Below are positions 1 through 5,606 of a stretch of DNA of 5,606 nt, one piece after another; positions within the stretch are counted from its first letter, which is position 1, and every line of letters starts with the position of its first letter. Under the pieces are notes generated by a model, which ran no database searches, had not been told where the DNA came from, and saw only the letters and a list, made by a program, of their open reading frames with translations. Source of the stretch: Candidatus Aerophobota bacterium (GTDB taxonomy: Bacteria; Aerophobota; Aerophobia; Aerophobales; B47-G16); contig QMPZ01000109.1 in the NCBI GenBank assembly GCA_003648815.1, forward strand, positions 1 to 5,606. Direction: 5' to 3'. A program made the position numbers and the translations under genes.

Positions 1-615
1 CGCAAGATAAAGTCCGCCCGTTATGTGAAGCTTTCTTGAGCAAAATGCGAACCTTATCCTTACCCTTCCCTCCAGAAATGTCCACTGATATCTTGGCAGC
101 TTCTTTTTGGTTATATGGTTCCATATGTAGGTGCCCAAAGTCTTCTTGTCGTAGATATCCTTTGTGTCCACTTGAGCGAGCTTAAAAGGTCTGTCCTCAT
201 CATAGGTCCATCTTGCCGGATAGAATACCTTTCGCATCTTTCTCTCCTTTCCCTTTCTCCTTCTTTTTAGGATGTTTCTTATGGTATTTTCTGAAAGCTC
301 TATCCCCTCTTCCAGAAAGAGAAAGTAAGCGATCCTTCTTTTTCCATAACCTCTTTCCTTCCACATCTTCATGACCTTCTCCTCTATTTCATCAGGGGTC
401 TTAAAAGGAGATCTCTTAGGTCTTCTGGAAAGATCCCTTAATCCTCCTTCTCCTCTTTGTTTATACCTTTTTACCCATTTCCTCACCAAGTTGCGAGATG
501 TTCCCCAAAGCTTTGCCGTCTTTCTTATGCTGTTTGTCTTCTTGTAGGTCTCAATTAGTCTCTTCCTCGCCTCAACTCTTTTCATTTTTTGTAGTTCGTG
601 GTAAAATATTTCCAT
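1..615 (-). CDS. IS481-like DDE transposase, N-terminal part (runs off left edge)
   Basis: This is a transposase that would cut and join the ends of its own element. The - strand is open from ATG at 615 to the first base, giving 205 residues without a stop and no C-terminus. Residues about 12-60 form a basic helix-turn-helix DNA-binding region (KTNSIRKTAKLWGTSRNLV), followed by an Arg/Lys-rich linker and a second helical region at about 75-118. The RNase H-like integrase core begins near residue 145 with AQVDTKDIYD, where D150 is the likely first catalytic Asp. LPRYQWTFLEGRVRIRF (about 174-190) matches the second core strand typical of IS481-like proteins. The later Asp and Glu of the DDE triad would lie beyond the edge, so activity cannot be judged. 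ATG 615 is chosen because an AGGAGG site (631-626) lies ten bases upstream and no ATG, GTG or TTG occurs in frame between it and an upstream stop. The start sits inside a hairpin described separately. Arg is encoded almost only by AGA/AGG, unlike the mixed use in the transporter genes. Confidence 0.88.
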   Translation of the reverse strand, partial: MEIFYHELQKMKRVEARKRLIETYKKTNSIRKTAKLWGTSRNLVRKWVKRYKQRGEGGLRDLSRRPKRSPFKTPDEIEEKVMKMWKERGYGKRRIAYFLFLEEGIELSENTIRNILKRRRKGKERKMRKVFYPARWTYDEDRPFKLAQVDTKDIYDKKTLGTYIWNHITKKKLPRYQWTFLEGRVRIRFAFCSRKLHITGGLYLA

Positions 616-677
616 AGCCGGTATCCCTCCTTCTTCATTTCCTGGAGGCAGTCCTCCAGGTTCTGGATACCGGCTAT
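614..677 (-). repeat. Nested inverted repeat over the transposase RBS and start codon
   Basis: The outer arms ATAGCCGGTATCC (614-626) and GGATACCGGCTAT (665-677) are a perfect 13-bp inverted repeat. Inside it, CCTGGAGG (641-648) and CCTCCAGG (653-660) form a second perfect 8-bp stem with a four-base loop. In a - strand transcript the outer stem pairs the first two bases of the start codon (615-614) and the whole spacer up to the edge of the AGGAGG site (631-626). A transcript carrying both arms should therefore translate poorly. Pairing is read directly from the sequence; the regulatory role is inferred by analogy with other insertion sequences. Confidence 0.8.
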
Positions 678-704
678 TTTAACAAATTCCCTTATTCCCT
701 GCAA
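676..704 (-). promoter_or_regulatory. Candidate promoter of the transposase
   Basis: On the - strand, TTGCAG (704-699) and TAAAAT (681-676) are separated by 17 bases. The -10 box matches five of six consensus bases and the -35 box three of six. Transcription would begin around 668-670, inside the distal outer arm of the start-codon hairpin, leaving only about four to six of the 13 arm bases in the transcript. Position relative to the gene supports the call; the weak -35 keeps it tentative. Confidence 0.45.
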
Positions 705-749
705 AGGGTCTCCCTGGTAACGATGTCCAGGCCCATTTACTGCGTCCAC

Positions 750-778
750 TTGACAAAAAACAATACAATATTAAATAT
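750..778 (+). promoter_or_regulatory. Candidate outward promoter at the element end, facing the transporter operon
   Basis: TTGACA at 750-755 is a perfect -35 hexamer formed by the presumed terminal bases of the left insertion element reading outward. Seventeen bases later lies AAATAT (773-778), in a very AT-rich stretch. It matches only three of six -10 bases, and neighbouring registers are no better than four of six at poor spacing. If active, this would drive the binding-protein operon with a leader of about 175 bases. The -35 is clear; the -10 is weak, so real promoter function is uncertain. Confidence 0.4.
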
Positions 779-959
779 AGATTTTTGAGAAAGGATAGGC
801 TAAAATAAGGGCCGGGAGGAGGTGGTGAGAATAGAAAGGTAAATAGGCCCATCAGCCTGGGGGGTAAGGAAGGCTTTCCAGAAGAGAAGCATCGAAAAAT
901 TATTTTCTCTTTTGGGAGCTTCCCACAGAAGAATGAACAATGTCTACGAGGAGGTAAGG
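756..959 (+). other. Leader region upstream of the binding-protein gene, no convincing gene
   Basis: No protein-coding pattern is recognised on either strand. The stretch is purine-rich on the + strand. It contains GGGAGGAGG (814-822), a strong ribosome-binding-like sequence followed by GTG at 825 that opens only a five-codon frame ending at 842. A weak pairing GGGCC (809-813) with GGCCC (846-850) encloses 32 bases. No recognised riboswitch or tRNA-like fold was seen by eye. It most likely serves as the 5' untranslated leader of the transporter operon. Confidence 0.5.
949..955 (+). promoter_or_regulatory. Ribosome binding site that sets the binding-protein start
   Basis: AGGAGGT ends four bases before ATG at 960. 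The earlier in-frame candidates, TTG at 912 and ATG at 933, have no comparable site and would put a charged non-signal stretch ahead of the signal peptide. The start at 960 places the signal peptide at the N-terminus. Confidence 0.85.
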
Positions 960-2906
960 ATGTTACGCAAGTTAACAGTAGCATTGTTAGTTGTAGGCTT
1001 ATGTTTAATGGGAGCAATCCCAGTATTAGGGCAGAAGGTATATTCCACCTTAGCTGAATATGAAAAACTTACCGGGAATAGAATTGAGAAATTTAATGAA
1101 GCTCCAATGCTGAGGACAAAAGTCGCTGCAGGAGAGCTTCCTCCGGTAGAAGAAAGGCTTCCAGAGGAACCCTTAGTTGTCGAGCCACAAAGCATTGGAA
1201 AATACGGAGGGACTCTGGTTTCCTCAATGACTTGGGCCAACTGCTGGAACATTCCAGGCAAGGCTAATATGGAGCCCTGGCTTCGCAAGTCTGCGAGGCA
1301 GCCTCATGAAATTACTCCCAATCTGGCTAAGGACTGGAAATTAAGTAAAGATGCTAAGACTTTTACTCTCTACCTGCGAAAGGGTATCAAGTGGTCAGAT
1401 GGTTACCCATTCACTGCCGATGATATTCTATTCTGGTACAATGATTACTTGCTGAACAAGGAATTATGCCCCACTATTCCAGGAATTTGGAGGCAGGGTG
1501 GCGAGGTTATGAAGGTAGAGAAGGTGGATGATTACACGGTGAGATTTAAATTCGCTGTTTCATGGCCTGGTGTAGTGGATGCATTTTCACATCCATTTTG
1601 GCTCTCAATCCAAGGTCCTACTGACGGATGTTATGTACCCGCTCATTATCTAAAAAAGTTCCACATAAAGTACAATCCTGATGCAGATAAGTTAGCCAAG
1701 GAAGAGGGTTTTGATCATTGGTATCAACTCTTTCAAAACAAAGCGACCTATAGTCGTGATTATGAAGCCGAGGGTCTACCCGTTCTGGGAGCCTGGGTTG
1801 TTAAAGTGATAGCACCAGACCATGTAACTCTTACCCGCAACCCTTACTACTGGAAAATAGATACAGAAGGTAATCAACTTCCCTATATTGACGAAGTAAA
1901 GGGAATTTTGGCAGACAACCCTGAAATGAGAACAGCCCAGATACTTTCTGGCCAAGTCGACGTTTTCGGAGAGTATGGTACAGTTGAGATCAAGCAACTC
2001 CCCGTAGTTAAAAAAAATGCCGAGAAGAATAACTATGAGATTTACCTACCCTCATGGACTTCTATGGGAGGGTTCCCTCTAGAGATAACAATCCTTCCGA
2101 ATCATACTGTTGAGGATCCGTTTATAAGAAAGCTTTTTAATGATGTTAGGTTCAAAAAAGCTTTATCCTTAGCGATTAATCGGGAGGAGGTTAATGAATA
2201 TATTTTTCTTGGCACAGCAAAACCGAGACAGATAGGACCAGCACCTACCTCCATTTATTATGATGAAAAAGTTGCCAAAGCTTATACTCAATACGATCCC
2301 GAAAAGGCCAAGGCGCTCCTCGACGAGATTGGTCTAAAAAGGGACAAGGAGGGTTATATCCTGCGCCCTGACGGTAAACGATTAATCTTGGTGATGGAGA
2401 TAGCGCCGACTTTTAAAACCCACCTATCATTTGCGGAGTTAGCTAAGGAGTATTGGGATAAAATTGGTATAAAACTGGTTATCCACCAGGGTGGTGGAGG
2501 TTCGATGTGGGAGCTATTTGGTGCAAATAAGTCGCAGCTTTCGCTATGGGTGTTCGATTTCTCTGATGAGGAGGCAATGATACTGCCACCGTGGTGGGGC
2601 ACATGTTATTTTTGGGCTCGAGAGTGGAATTTGTGGCTTTCAACTGATGGAAAAAGTGGCACTGAACCTCCAGCAGAGGTCAAAGAATTTGCAAATATCT
2701 GGAAGAGAATTCCTTATGTAGTCGACGAGAAGGAAAGAATTAAGATGGGTAAAAGGGCCTTTGAAATGGCCGTTGAGAATCTATGGATGATCGGTGTTGT
2801 AGGTGATACAAAGCTCATTTGCGGATACCGCGCATCGCTCAAGAACACCAATAAAGTTCGTCGGCTGTGTGAATGGAAAGCCTTTCAGTGGTTCTTCGAG
2901 AAATAA
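960..2906 (+). CDS. ABC transporter solute-binding protein, family 5 (peptide/nickel/opine class)
   Basis: This is the extracytoplasmic receptor that binds the solute and delivers it to the permeases encoded downstream. The protein is 648 residues with an N-terminal signal peptide: MLRK, a hydrophobic core to about residue 20, and likely signal peptidase I cleavage after VLG at 24. There is no lipobox, because the signal-peptide Cys15 is preceded by Leu. A segment at about 48-80 (APMLRTKVAAGELPPVEERL) marks a subfamily of long family 5 receptors. The SBP_bac_5 domain follows, beginning with IGKYGGTL (79-86). The family signature at about 119-155 includes NLAKDWKLSKDAKTFTLYLR and IKWSDGYPFTADDILFW. 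YYWKIDTEGNQLPYID is at about 297-311, DVRFKKALSLAINREEV at 395-411 and YDPEKAKALL at 445-454. The length is above the usual 500-550 of DppA/OppA but normal for this subfamily. Tryptophan is plentiful (25 residues). The substrate is unknown: family 5 receptors bind oligopeptides, and in Thermotoga some bind oligosaccharides. It heads the operon, and a hairpin follows its stop. Family assignment is firm; ligand is not. Confidence 0.95.
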   Translation: MLRKLTVALLVVGLCLMGAIPVLGQKVYSTLAEYEKLTGNRIEKFNEAPMLRTKVAAGELPPVEERLPEEPLVVEPQSIGKYGGTLVSSMTWANCWNIPGKANMEPWLRKSARQPHEITPNLAKDWKLSKDAKTFTLYLRKGIKWSDGYPFTADDILFWYNDYLLNKELCPTIPGIWRQGGEVMKVEKVDDYTVRFKFAVSWPGVVDAFSHPFWLSIQGPTDGCYVPAHYLKKFHIKYNPDADKLAKEEGFDHWYQLFQNKATYSRDYEAEGLPVLGAWVVKVIAPDHVTLTRNPYYWKIDTEGNQLPYIDEVKGILADNPEMRTAQILSGQVDVFGEYGTVEIKQLPVVKKNAEKNNYEIYLPSWTSMGGFPLEITILPNHTVEDPFIRKLFNDVRFKKALSLAINREEVNEYIFLGTAKPRQIGPAPTSIYYDEKVAKAYTQYDPEKAKALLDEIGLKRDKEGYILRPDGKRLILVMEIAPTFKTHLSFAELAKEYWDKIGIKLVIHQGGGGSMWELFGANKSQLSLWVFDFSDEEAMILPPWWGTCYFWAREWNLWLSTDGKSGTEPPAEVKEFANIWKRIPYVVDEKERIKMGKRAFEMAVENLWMIGVVGDTKLICGYRASLKNTNKVRRLCEWKAFQWFFEK

Positions 2907-2976
2907 GTTGAATATGTTGGGTTGCATTGCAGATGTGGATAGAGGTGGCTTTTCTCATTGATTCTCGAATAATAAA

Positions 2977-3017
2977 CCCTAGGGGATGGAGTTATATTAT
3001 GAATCCGTCCCCTGGGG
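2977..3017 (+). other. 13-bp hairpin between binding-protein and permease genes
   Basis: CCCTAGGGGATGG (2977-2989) can pair along its full length with CCGTCCCCTGGGG (3005-3017), with two G-U pairs in RNA and a 15-base AT-rich loop. It is followed by GAAAAATAATTG rather than a run of T, so it is not a standard intrinsic terminator. Its place between the receptor and permease genes suits an RNA-stabilising or partial-attenuation element that keeps receptor mRNA more abundant than permease mRNA, as known for intergenic structures in other importer operons. The pairing is seen; the role is inferred. Confidence 0.6.
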
Positions 3018-3048
3018 AAAAATAATTGAATTTTACTGAGGCTATAAG

Positions 3049-4044
3049 ATGTTATCCTACATTATACGTCGATTCATTTATATGATTTTCCTATTGTTGA
3101 CGGTATCAGTAGTCTCCTTTATCATCATCCAACTTCCTCCAGGCGATTGGTTGACAACCTACATAGCGCAGTTGCAAGCCTCCGGTACACAGGTTGATCA
3201 GGCAATAATCGATTCATTAAAACAACAGTATGGTCTAGATTTACCACTGTCTCAGCAGTATTTTAAGTGGATTTGGAATATGATTCATGGAAATTTTGGA
3301 TTCTCCTTCACCTTGAACAAGCCGGTAAGCACTCTTTTAGCTGAGCGACTTCCCTTGACAATAACGATTTCTCTTTTTACCACTATTTTCATCTATACGG
3401 TAGCCATACCCATAGGAATTTATTCAGCTATCCATCAATATTCCCTTGCTGATTATTCCCTCACGGTTGTTGGCTATATTGGGTTGGCTATACCTAACTT
3501 CCTCTTGGCTTTGATATTAATGCTTATGTTTTACCAATATTTCGGGGTTAATATAGGGGGTCTTTTCTCACCTCAATACTTAGATGCACCTTGGAGCATA
3601 GCCAAGTTTATCGATATGCTAAAGCACCTTCCTGCGCCGATAATTGTTGCCGGTACAGCTGGTACTGCTGGACTCATTCGTGTTATGCGAGGTTGTCTGT
3701 TGGATGAGCTTCAAAAACAGTATGTGATTACAGCTCGGGCTAAAGGACTTACAGAGAGAACTCTCTTATTCAAATATCCAGTGAGAGTGGCCGTCAATCC
3801 TATAATTAGCACTATAGGGTGGATACTTCCCTCGCTTGTTTCTGGTCAAACTATTACCGAAATAGTGCTTAGTCTACCTACTGTAGGACCTCTTCTTGTG
3901 CAGTCATTGATGCGTCAAGATATGTATCTAGCAGGAGATATTGTTATGATCTTAGGTTTTTTAACCGTGATAGGAACTTTTATTTCTGATCTTCTATTGG
4001 TTTGGATAGATCCCCGCATTAGGTATGAGAAGAAAGGAGTCTAA
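3049..4044 (+). CDS. ABC transporter permease, DppB/OppB type
   Basis: This is one of the two inner-membrane channel subunits of the importer. Its 331 residues match the usual DppB length. MLSYIIRRFIYMIFLLLTVS opens the protein as in most DppB proteins (one basic cluster then the first membrane segment, about 9-29). An external region of about 70 residues follows, including the family-typical QQYGLDLPLSQQYFKW (59-74) and GNFGFSF (81-87). Five more membrane segments lie near 101-125, 134-161, 195-215, 253-273 and 297-319. The cytoplasmic EAA-type loop that docks on the ATPase is YVITARAKGLTERTLLFKYP (225-244) with its conserved Gly at 233. The C-terminus, VWIDPRIRY, is also family-typical. A GAGG site at 3038-3041, seven bases before ATG, supports the start. 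The gene follows the receptor gene by 142 bases and ends four bases before the next permease, so translation of the two permeases is probably coupled. No frameshift or missing core motif is seen. Confidence 0.95.
   Translation: MLSYIIRRFIYMIFLLLTVSVVSFIIIQLPPGDWLTTYIAQLQASGTQVDQAIIDSLKQQYGLDLPLSQQYFKWIWNMIHGNFGFSFTLNKPVSTLLAERLPLTITISLFTTIFIYTVAIPIGIYSAIHQYSLADYSLTVVGYIGLAIPNFLLALILMLMFYQYFGVNIGGLFSPQYLDAPWSIAKFIDMLKHLPAPIIVAGTAGTAGLIRVMRGCLLDELQKQYVITARAKGLTERTLLFKYPVRVAVNPIISTIGWILPSLVSGQTITEIVLSLPTVGPLLVQSLMRQDMYLAGDIVMILGFLTVIGTFISDLLLVWIDPRIRYEKKGV
4035..4039 (+). promoter_or_regulatory. Ribosome binding site that sets the second permease start
   Basis: AGGAG (within AAAGGAG) lies inside the last codons of the first permease and nine bases before ATG at 4049. 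The alternative ATG at 4025 is preceded by no purine-rich site and would overlap the first permease by 20 bases. The start at 4049 is preferred. Confidence 0.75.
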
Positions 4045-4048
4045 AGAT

Positions 4049-5158
4049 ATGGAAGGTCAAAAAGAGACTAGTGTGGAGGAAAAATATTATATAGCCTCTC
4101 AATGGCAACTTATGTGGCGGAAGTTCATAAAGAACAAGTTAGCCATCGTCGGCGGGGCTATTTTAGCTATTTTTTACTTTATAGCAATATTCTGTGAATT
4201 TTTCTCTACGTATGATCCATATAAACGTACAAAAAACATGTATTGTCCACCGCAAAGAATTCATTTTTTTGATGATAAAGAAGGGTTTCACCTTTCTCCA
4301 TTTGTCTTTGGCATAAAAAAAGAACTTGATATAGAAAGCCTTAAAATGACATATACTGAGGATAAGACTAACAAATATCCCATCCATTTTTTTGTTCATG
4401 GGGATAAGTATAAACTATGGAATCTGTTTGAGGCAGACATTCACCTTTTGGGAGTTGAAAAACCAGGAGTGTTATTTTTATTTGGGACGGATGAATTGGG
4501 AAGGGACCTTTTCTCGCGTAACCTTTATGCCTCACGCATTTCCTTATCTATAGGATTGGTGGGAGTAGCTCTTAGTTTTGTCTTGGGATGCATACTGGGA
4601 GGAATTTCTGGATATTTTGGAGGAGCCACCGATATGGTTATACAAAGAATCATAGAGTTTTTACTTTCTATTCCCACCATCCCCCTCTGGATGGCTTTAA
4701 GTGCTGCCCTACCACGTGAGTGGTCCTCAATTAAAGTCTACTTTGGCATTACTATTATTCTTTCCCTTATAGGCTGGTGTAGCTTAGCCCGGGTGGTAAG
4801 AGGAAAGCTTATAAGCCTACGAGAGGAGGATTTTACTATAGCAGCTAAGGTTGCCGGAGCAACTGATGTCAGGATAATAGTAAGGCACCTTATTCCTTCT
4901 TTTTTTAGTTATCTTATAGTGAGTTTAACCTTGTCTGTACCTAGTATGATTTTAGGGGAGACCTCCTTAAGTTTTCTTGGCTTAGGAATTCGTCCTCCAG
5001 CAATTAGTTGGGGCACTTTATTGCAAGATGCACAGAGGGTGGAGGTAGTTGTCCTTTATCCTTGGATTTTAATCCCTGGTCTTTTCGTCATTCTCACTGT
5101 CTTATCTTTCAATTTTGTAGGAGATAGTCTTCGTGATGCGGCTGATCCGTATAAATAA
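4049..5158 (+). CDS. ABC transporter permease, DppC/OppC type with enlarged external loop
   Basis: This is the second channel subunit, expected to pair with the DppB-type protein just upstream. From ATG 4049 it has 369 residues, longer than the usual 280-310. An OppC_N-like N-terminus (SQWQLMWRKFIKNKLAIVGG, about 17-36) leads into the first membrane segment (about 31-53). The extra length is an external loop of about 90 residues (56-144), which includes PPQRIHFFDDKEGFH and YPIHFFVHGDKYKLWNLF. The standard core then resumes: LFGTDELGRDLFSRNLYASR (144-163), membrane segments near 165-190, 202-222, 230-251, 290-310 and 335-357, and the EAA-type ATPase-docking loop EDFTIAAKVAGATDVRIIVR (260-279, conserved Gly 270). 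GETSLSFLGLG (303-313) and C-terminal GDSLRDAADP are also family hallmarks. A similar loop is known to me from DppC-like permeases that accompany long family 5 receptors, so it is probably a subfamily trait rather than a fresh insertion. It lies four bases after the first permease. No ATPase gene follows within the window; the next recognisable DNA is an IS256 remnant. Confidence 0.95.
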   Translation: MEGQKETSVEEKYYIASQWQLMWRKFIKNKLAIVGGAILAIFYFIAIFCEFFSTYDPYKRTKNMYCPPQRIHFFDDKEGFHLSPFVFGIKKELDIESLKMTYTEDKTNKYPIHFFVHGDKYKLWNLFEADIHLLGVEKPGVLFLFGTDELGRDLFSRNLYASRISLSIGLVGVALSFVLGCILGGISGYFGGATDMVIQRIIEFLLSIPTIPLWMALSAALPREWSSIKVYFGITIILSLIGWCSLARVVRGKLISLREEDFTIAAKVAGATDVRIIVRHLIPSFFSYLIVSLTLSVPSMILGETSLSFLGLGIRPPAISWGTLLQDAQRVEVVVLYPWILIPGLFVILTVLSFNFVGDSLRDAADPYK

Positions 5159-5187
5159 AGCTTTCTCACCTTCTTTTGGCCTTGCCC

Positions 5188-5215
5188 GGGCCTATGCGGA
5201 GATAGACTCAGGCCC
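5188..5215 (+). terminator. Weak hairpin after the permease operon, doubtful terminator
   Basis: GGGCCT (5188-5193) can pair with AGGCCC (5210-5215) around a 16-base loop. The following bases are TCCTCATTTG, without a clear T run. It is the only GC-rich structure in the 70 bases between the permease stop and the IS256 remnant, so it could help end transcription, but it does not meet the usual criteria for an intrinsic terminator. Confidence 0.25.
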
Positions 5216-5230
5216 TCCTCATTTGATTAT

Positions 5231-5606
5231 GTCCTATAATTTCTGTAAAAAGACTCTTCCTTGACAAAGGGGCCACTGTTCCTCCAAGATAAGGATGAAG
5301 TTAAAAACAACCTTATCAAAAAGGAGGAACTCATATCCCAGAAAAAGAATAGCTCAAAACTCAATGAATTGCAAGAGGTCTTGGTAAACGATGAGGATTT
5401 TCTAAAAAGAGCTTTTGCCAAAAGTTTAAAGATGTGGAGATAACCTAACTTCTAAAGGCAGATAAGCACCGGAAAGCAGAGAAAAGATGTGGCTATCGAA
5501 ATGGATATAAACCGAGGAAGCTAAAGATAAGGGTAGGAACCTTAGAACTTTTTTCCCAGGATAAGAGAGGATAGATTCCAACTGCAGCTTTTTGCCCGGT
5601 ATCAGC
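5231..5606 (+). mobile_element. Decayed IS256-family element, left part (runs off right edge)
   Basis: The left end is placed near 5231, where GTCCTATAATTTCTGTAAAA resembles the terminal repeats of IS256-family elements (typically a GTCC/ATAATT/TGTAAAAAG-like sequence). About 30 bases further on, IS256 transposase-like coding sequence begins. The right end lies beyond the window, so neither the matching terminal repeat nor a target duplication can be checked. The coding part is broken, so the copy is inactive by itself. It starts about 70 bases after the last permease gene. Confidence 0.6.
5261..5606 (+). pseudogene. Broken IS256-family transposase, N-terminal part
   Basis: The coding remnant is read in pieces. 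The first piece, from TTG 5261 to the stop at 5441-5443, contains NELQEVLVNDEDFLKRAFAK, resembling the N-terminal helix of IS256 transposases. The match then moves to another frame: after an in-frame stop at 5446-5448, codons from 5452 give LLKADKHRKAEKRCGYRNGY and KPRKLKIRVGTLEL, very close to the family hallmark that precedes the catalytic domain. TAG at 5572-5574 stops that frame, but the original frame resumes from 5570 as DRFQLQLFARYQ, matching the usual family continuation. At least two frameshifts and one or more stops are therefore present within 350 bases. The catalytic DDE region lies beyond the edge. There is no good ribosome binding site before 5261. Family assignment is strong from the YRNGYKPR motif; the exact start is not known. 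Confidence 0.85.

Larger units (their letters stand above)
1..755 (-). mobile_element. Putative IS481-like insertion sequence, 5' part only
   Basis: The segment contains the transposase start, its upstream control region and a likely element end; the rest lies beyond the left edge. The outer boundary is placed at 755 because the - strand there begins TGTCAAGTGGACGCAGTAAA, and IS481-family elements typically begin with TGT. The other end and any target duplication are outside the window, so the boundary is inferred. The distance from this end to the transposase start, about 140 bases, is reasonable for a short upstream region. Family assignment rests on the transposase protein. The element lies directly upstream of the transporter operon and is transcribed away from it. 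Confidence 0.6.

Noticed and set aside
616..680. In-frame open stretch upstream of the transposase ATG (about 21 codons reading PEPGGLPPG-like residues)
   Set aside because: It has no ATG, GTG or TTG start and coincides with the inverted repeats, so the Pro/Gly pattern is explained by the repeat sequence itself.
809..850. Possible riboswitch-like fold in the leader
   Set aside because: The only pairing found by eye is five bases around a 32-base loop, with no conserved riboswitch core seen.
912..959. N-terminal extension of the binding protein starting at TTG 912 or ATG 933
   Set aside because: Neither start has a ribosome binding site, and both would place 9-16 extra residues before the signal peptide. 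AGGAGGT directly precedes ATG 960.
679..1288. Minus-strand open frames opposite the leader and the start of the binding-protein gene
   Set aside because: They lie opposite a well-supported coding region or its leader, have low-complexity or unlikely composition and no recognisable domain.
2977..3017. Intrinsic terminator ending the binding-protein transcript
   Set aside because: The stem is strong but is followed by A-rich sequence rather than a T run, and the permease genes downstream show no separate promoter that I could identify.
4025..4048. Second permease starting at ATG 4025, overlapping the first permease
   Set aside because: There is no Shine-Dalgarno site upstream of 4025, whereas AGGAG at 4035-4039 is well placed for ATG 4049.
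5261..5443. A stand-alone 60-residue protein
   Set aside because: Its C-terminal half resembles the IS256 transposase N-terminus and the match continues downstream in another frame, so it is a fragment of a broken transposase.

Overview
The window holds a three-gene ABC-importer operon on the + strand: a solute-binding protein and two membrane permeases of the peptide/nickel/opine (Dpp/Opp) class. It lies between two transposable-element segments of different families. The DNA is bacterial and AT-leaning, with frequent AGA/AGG and ATA codons, good Shine-Dalgarno sites and close gene packing. This fits an anaerobic or thermophilic bacterium of a deep-branching group (Thermotogota, Atribacterota, Dictyoglomota or similar). 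That is an inference from codon use and gene style; no marker gene is present to settle it.

Left end (about 1-755, - strand): the 5' part of an IS481-like DDE transposase gene that runs off the window's left edge, plus its upstream control region. A nested inverted repeat at 614-677 covers the ribosome binding site and the first bases of the start codon. The best promoter candidate would start transcription inside the outer arm of that repeat. This is the layout expected of an insertion sequence that shuts off translation from read-through transcripts. The element probably ends near 755, where its terminal bases read outward as TTGACA, a perfect -35 box facing the transporter operon.

Centre (756-5158, + strand): a leader of about 200 bases with no convincing gene, then the binding protein (960-2906, 648 aa, signal peptide), a 142-base gap with a 13-bp hairpin, the DppB-type permease (3049-4044, 331 aa), and four bases later the DppC-type permease (4049-5158, 369 aa), which has an enlarged external loop. 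Together they would capture a solute outside the membrane and pass it through a two-permease channel. The two ATPase subunits that power such importers are not in the window. The substrate cannot be read from the sequence; peptides and oligosaccharides are both plausible for this class.

Right end (5159-5606, + strand): a short spacer followed by a decayed IS256-family transposase, with recognisable family motifs split over two reading frames and interrupted by stops, running off the right edge. The most unusual item is the start-codon hairpin of the left transposase. No new multi-gene system is evident; the rest is a fairly ordinary transporter locus flanked by mobile DNA.
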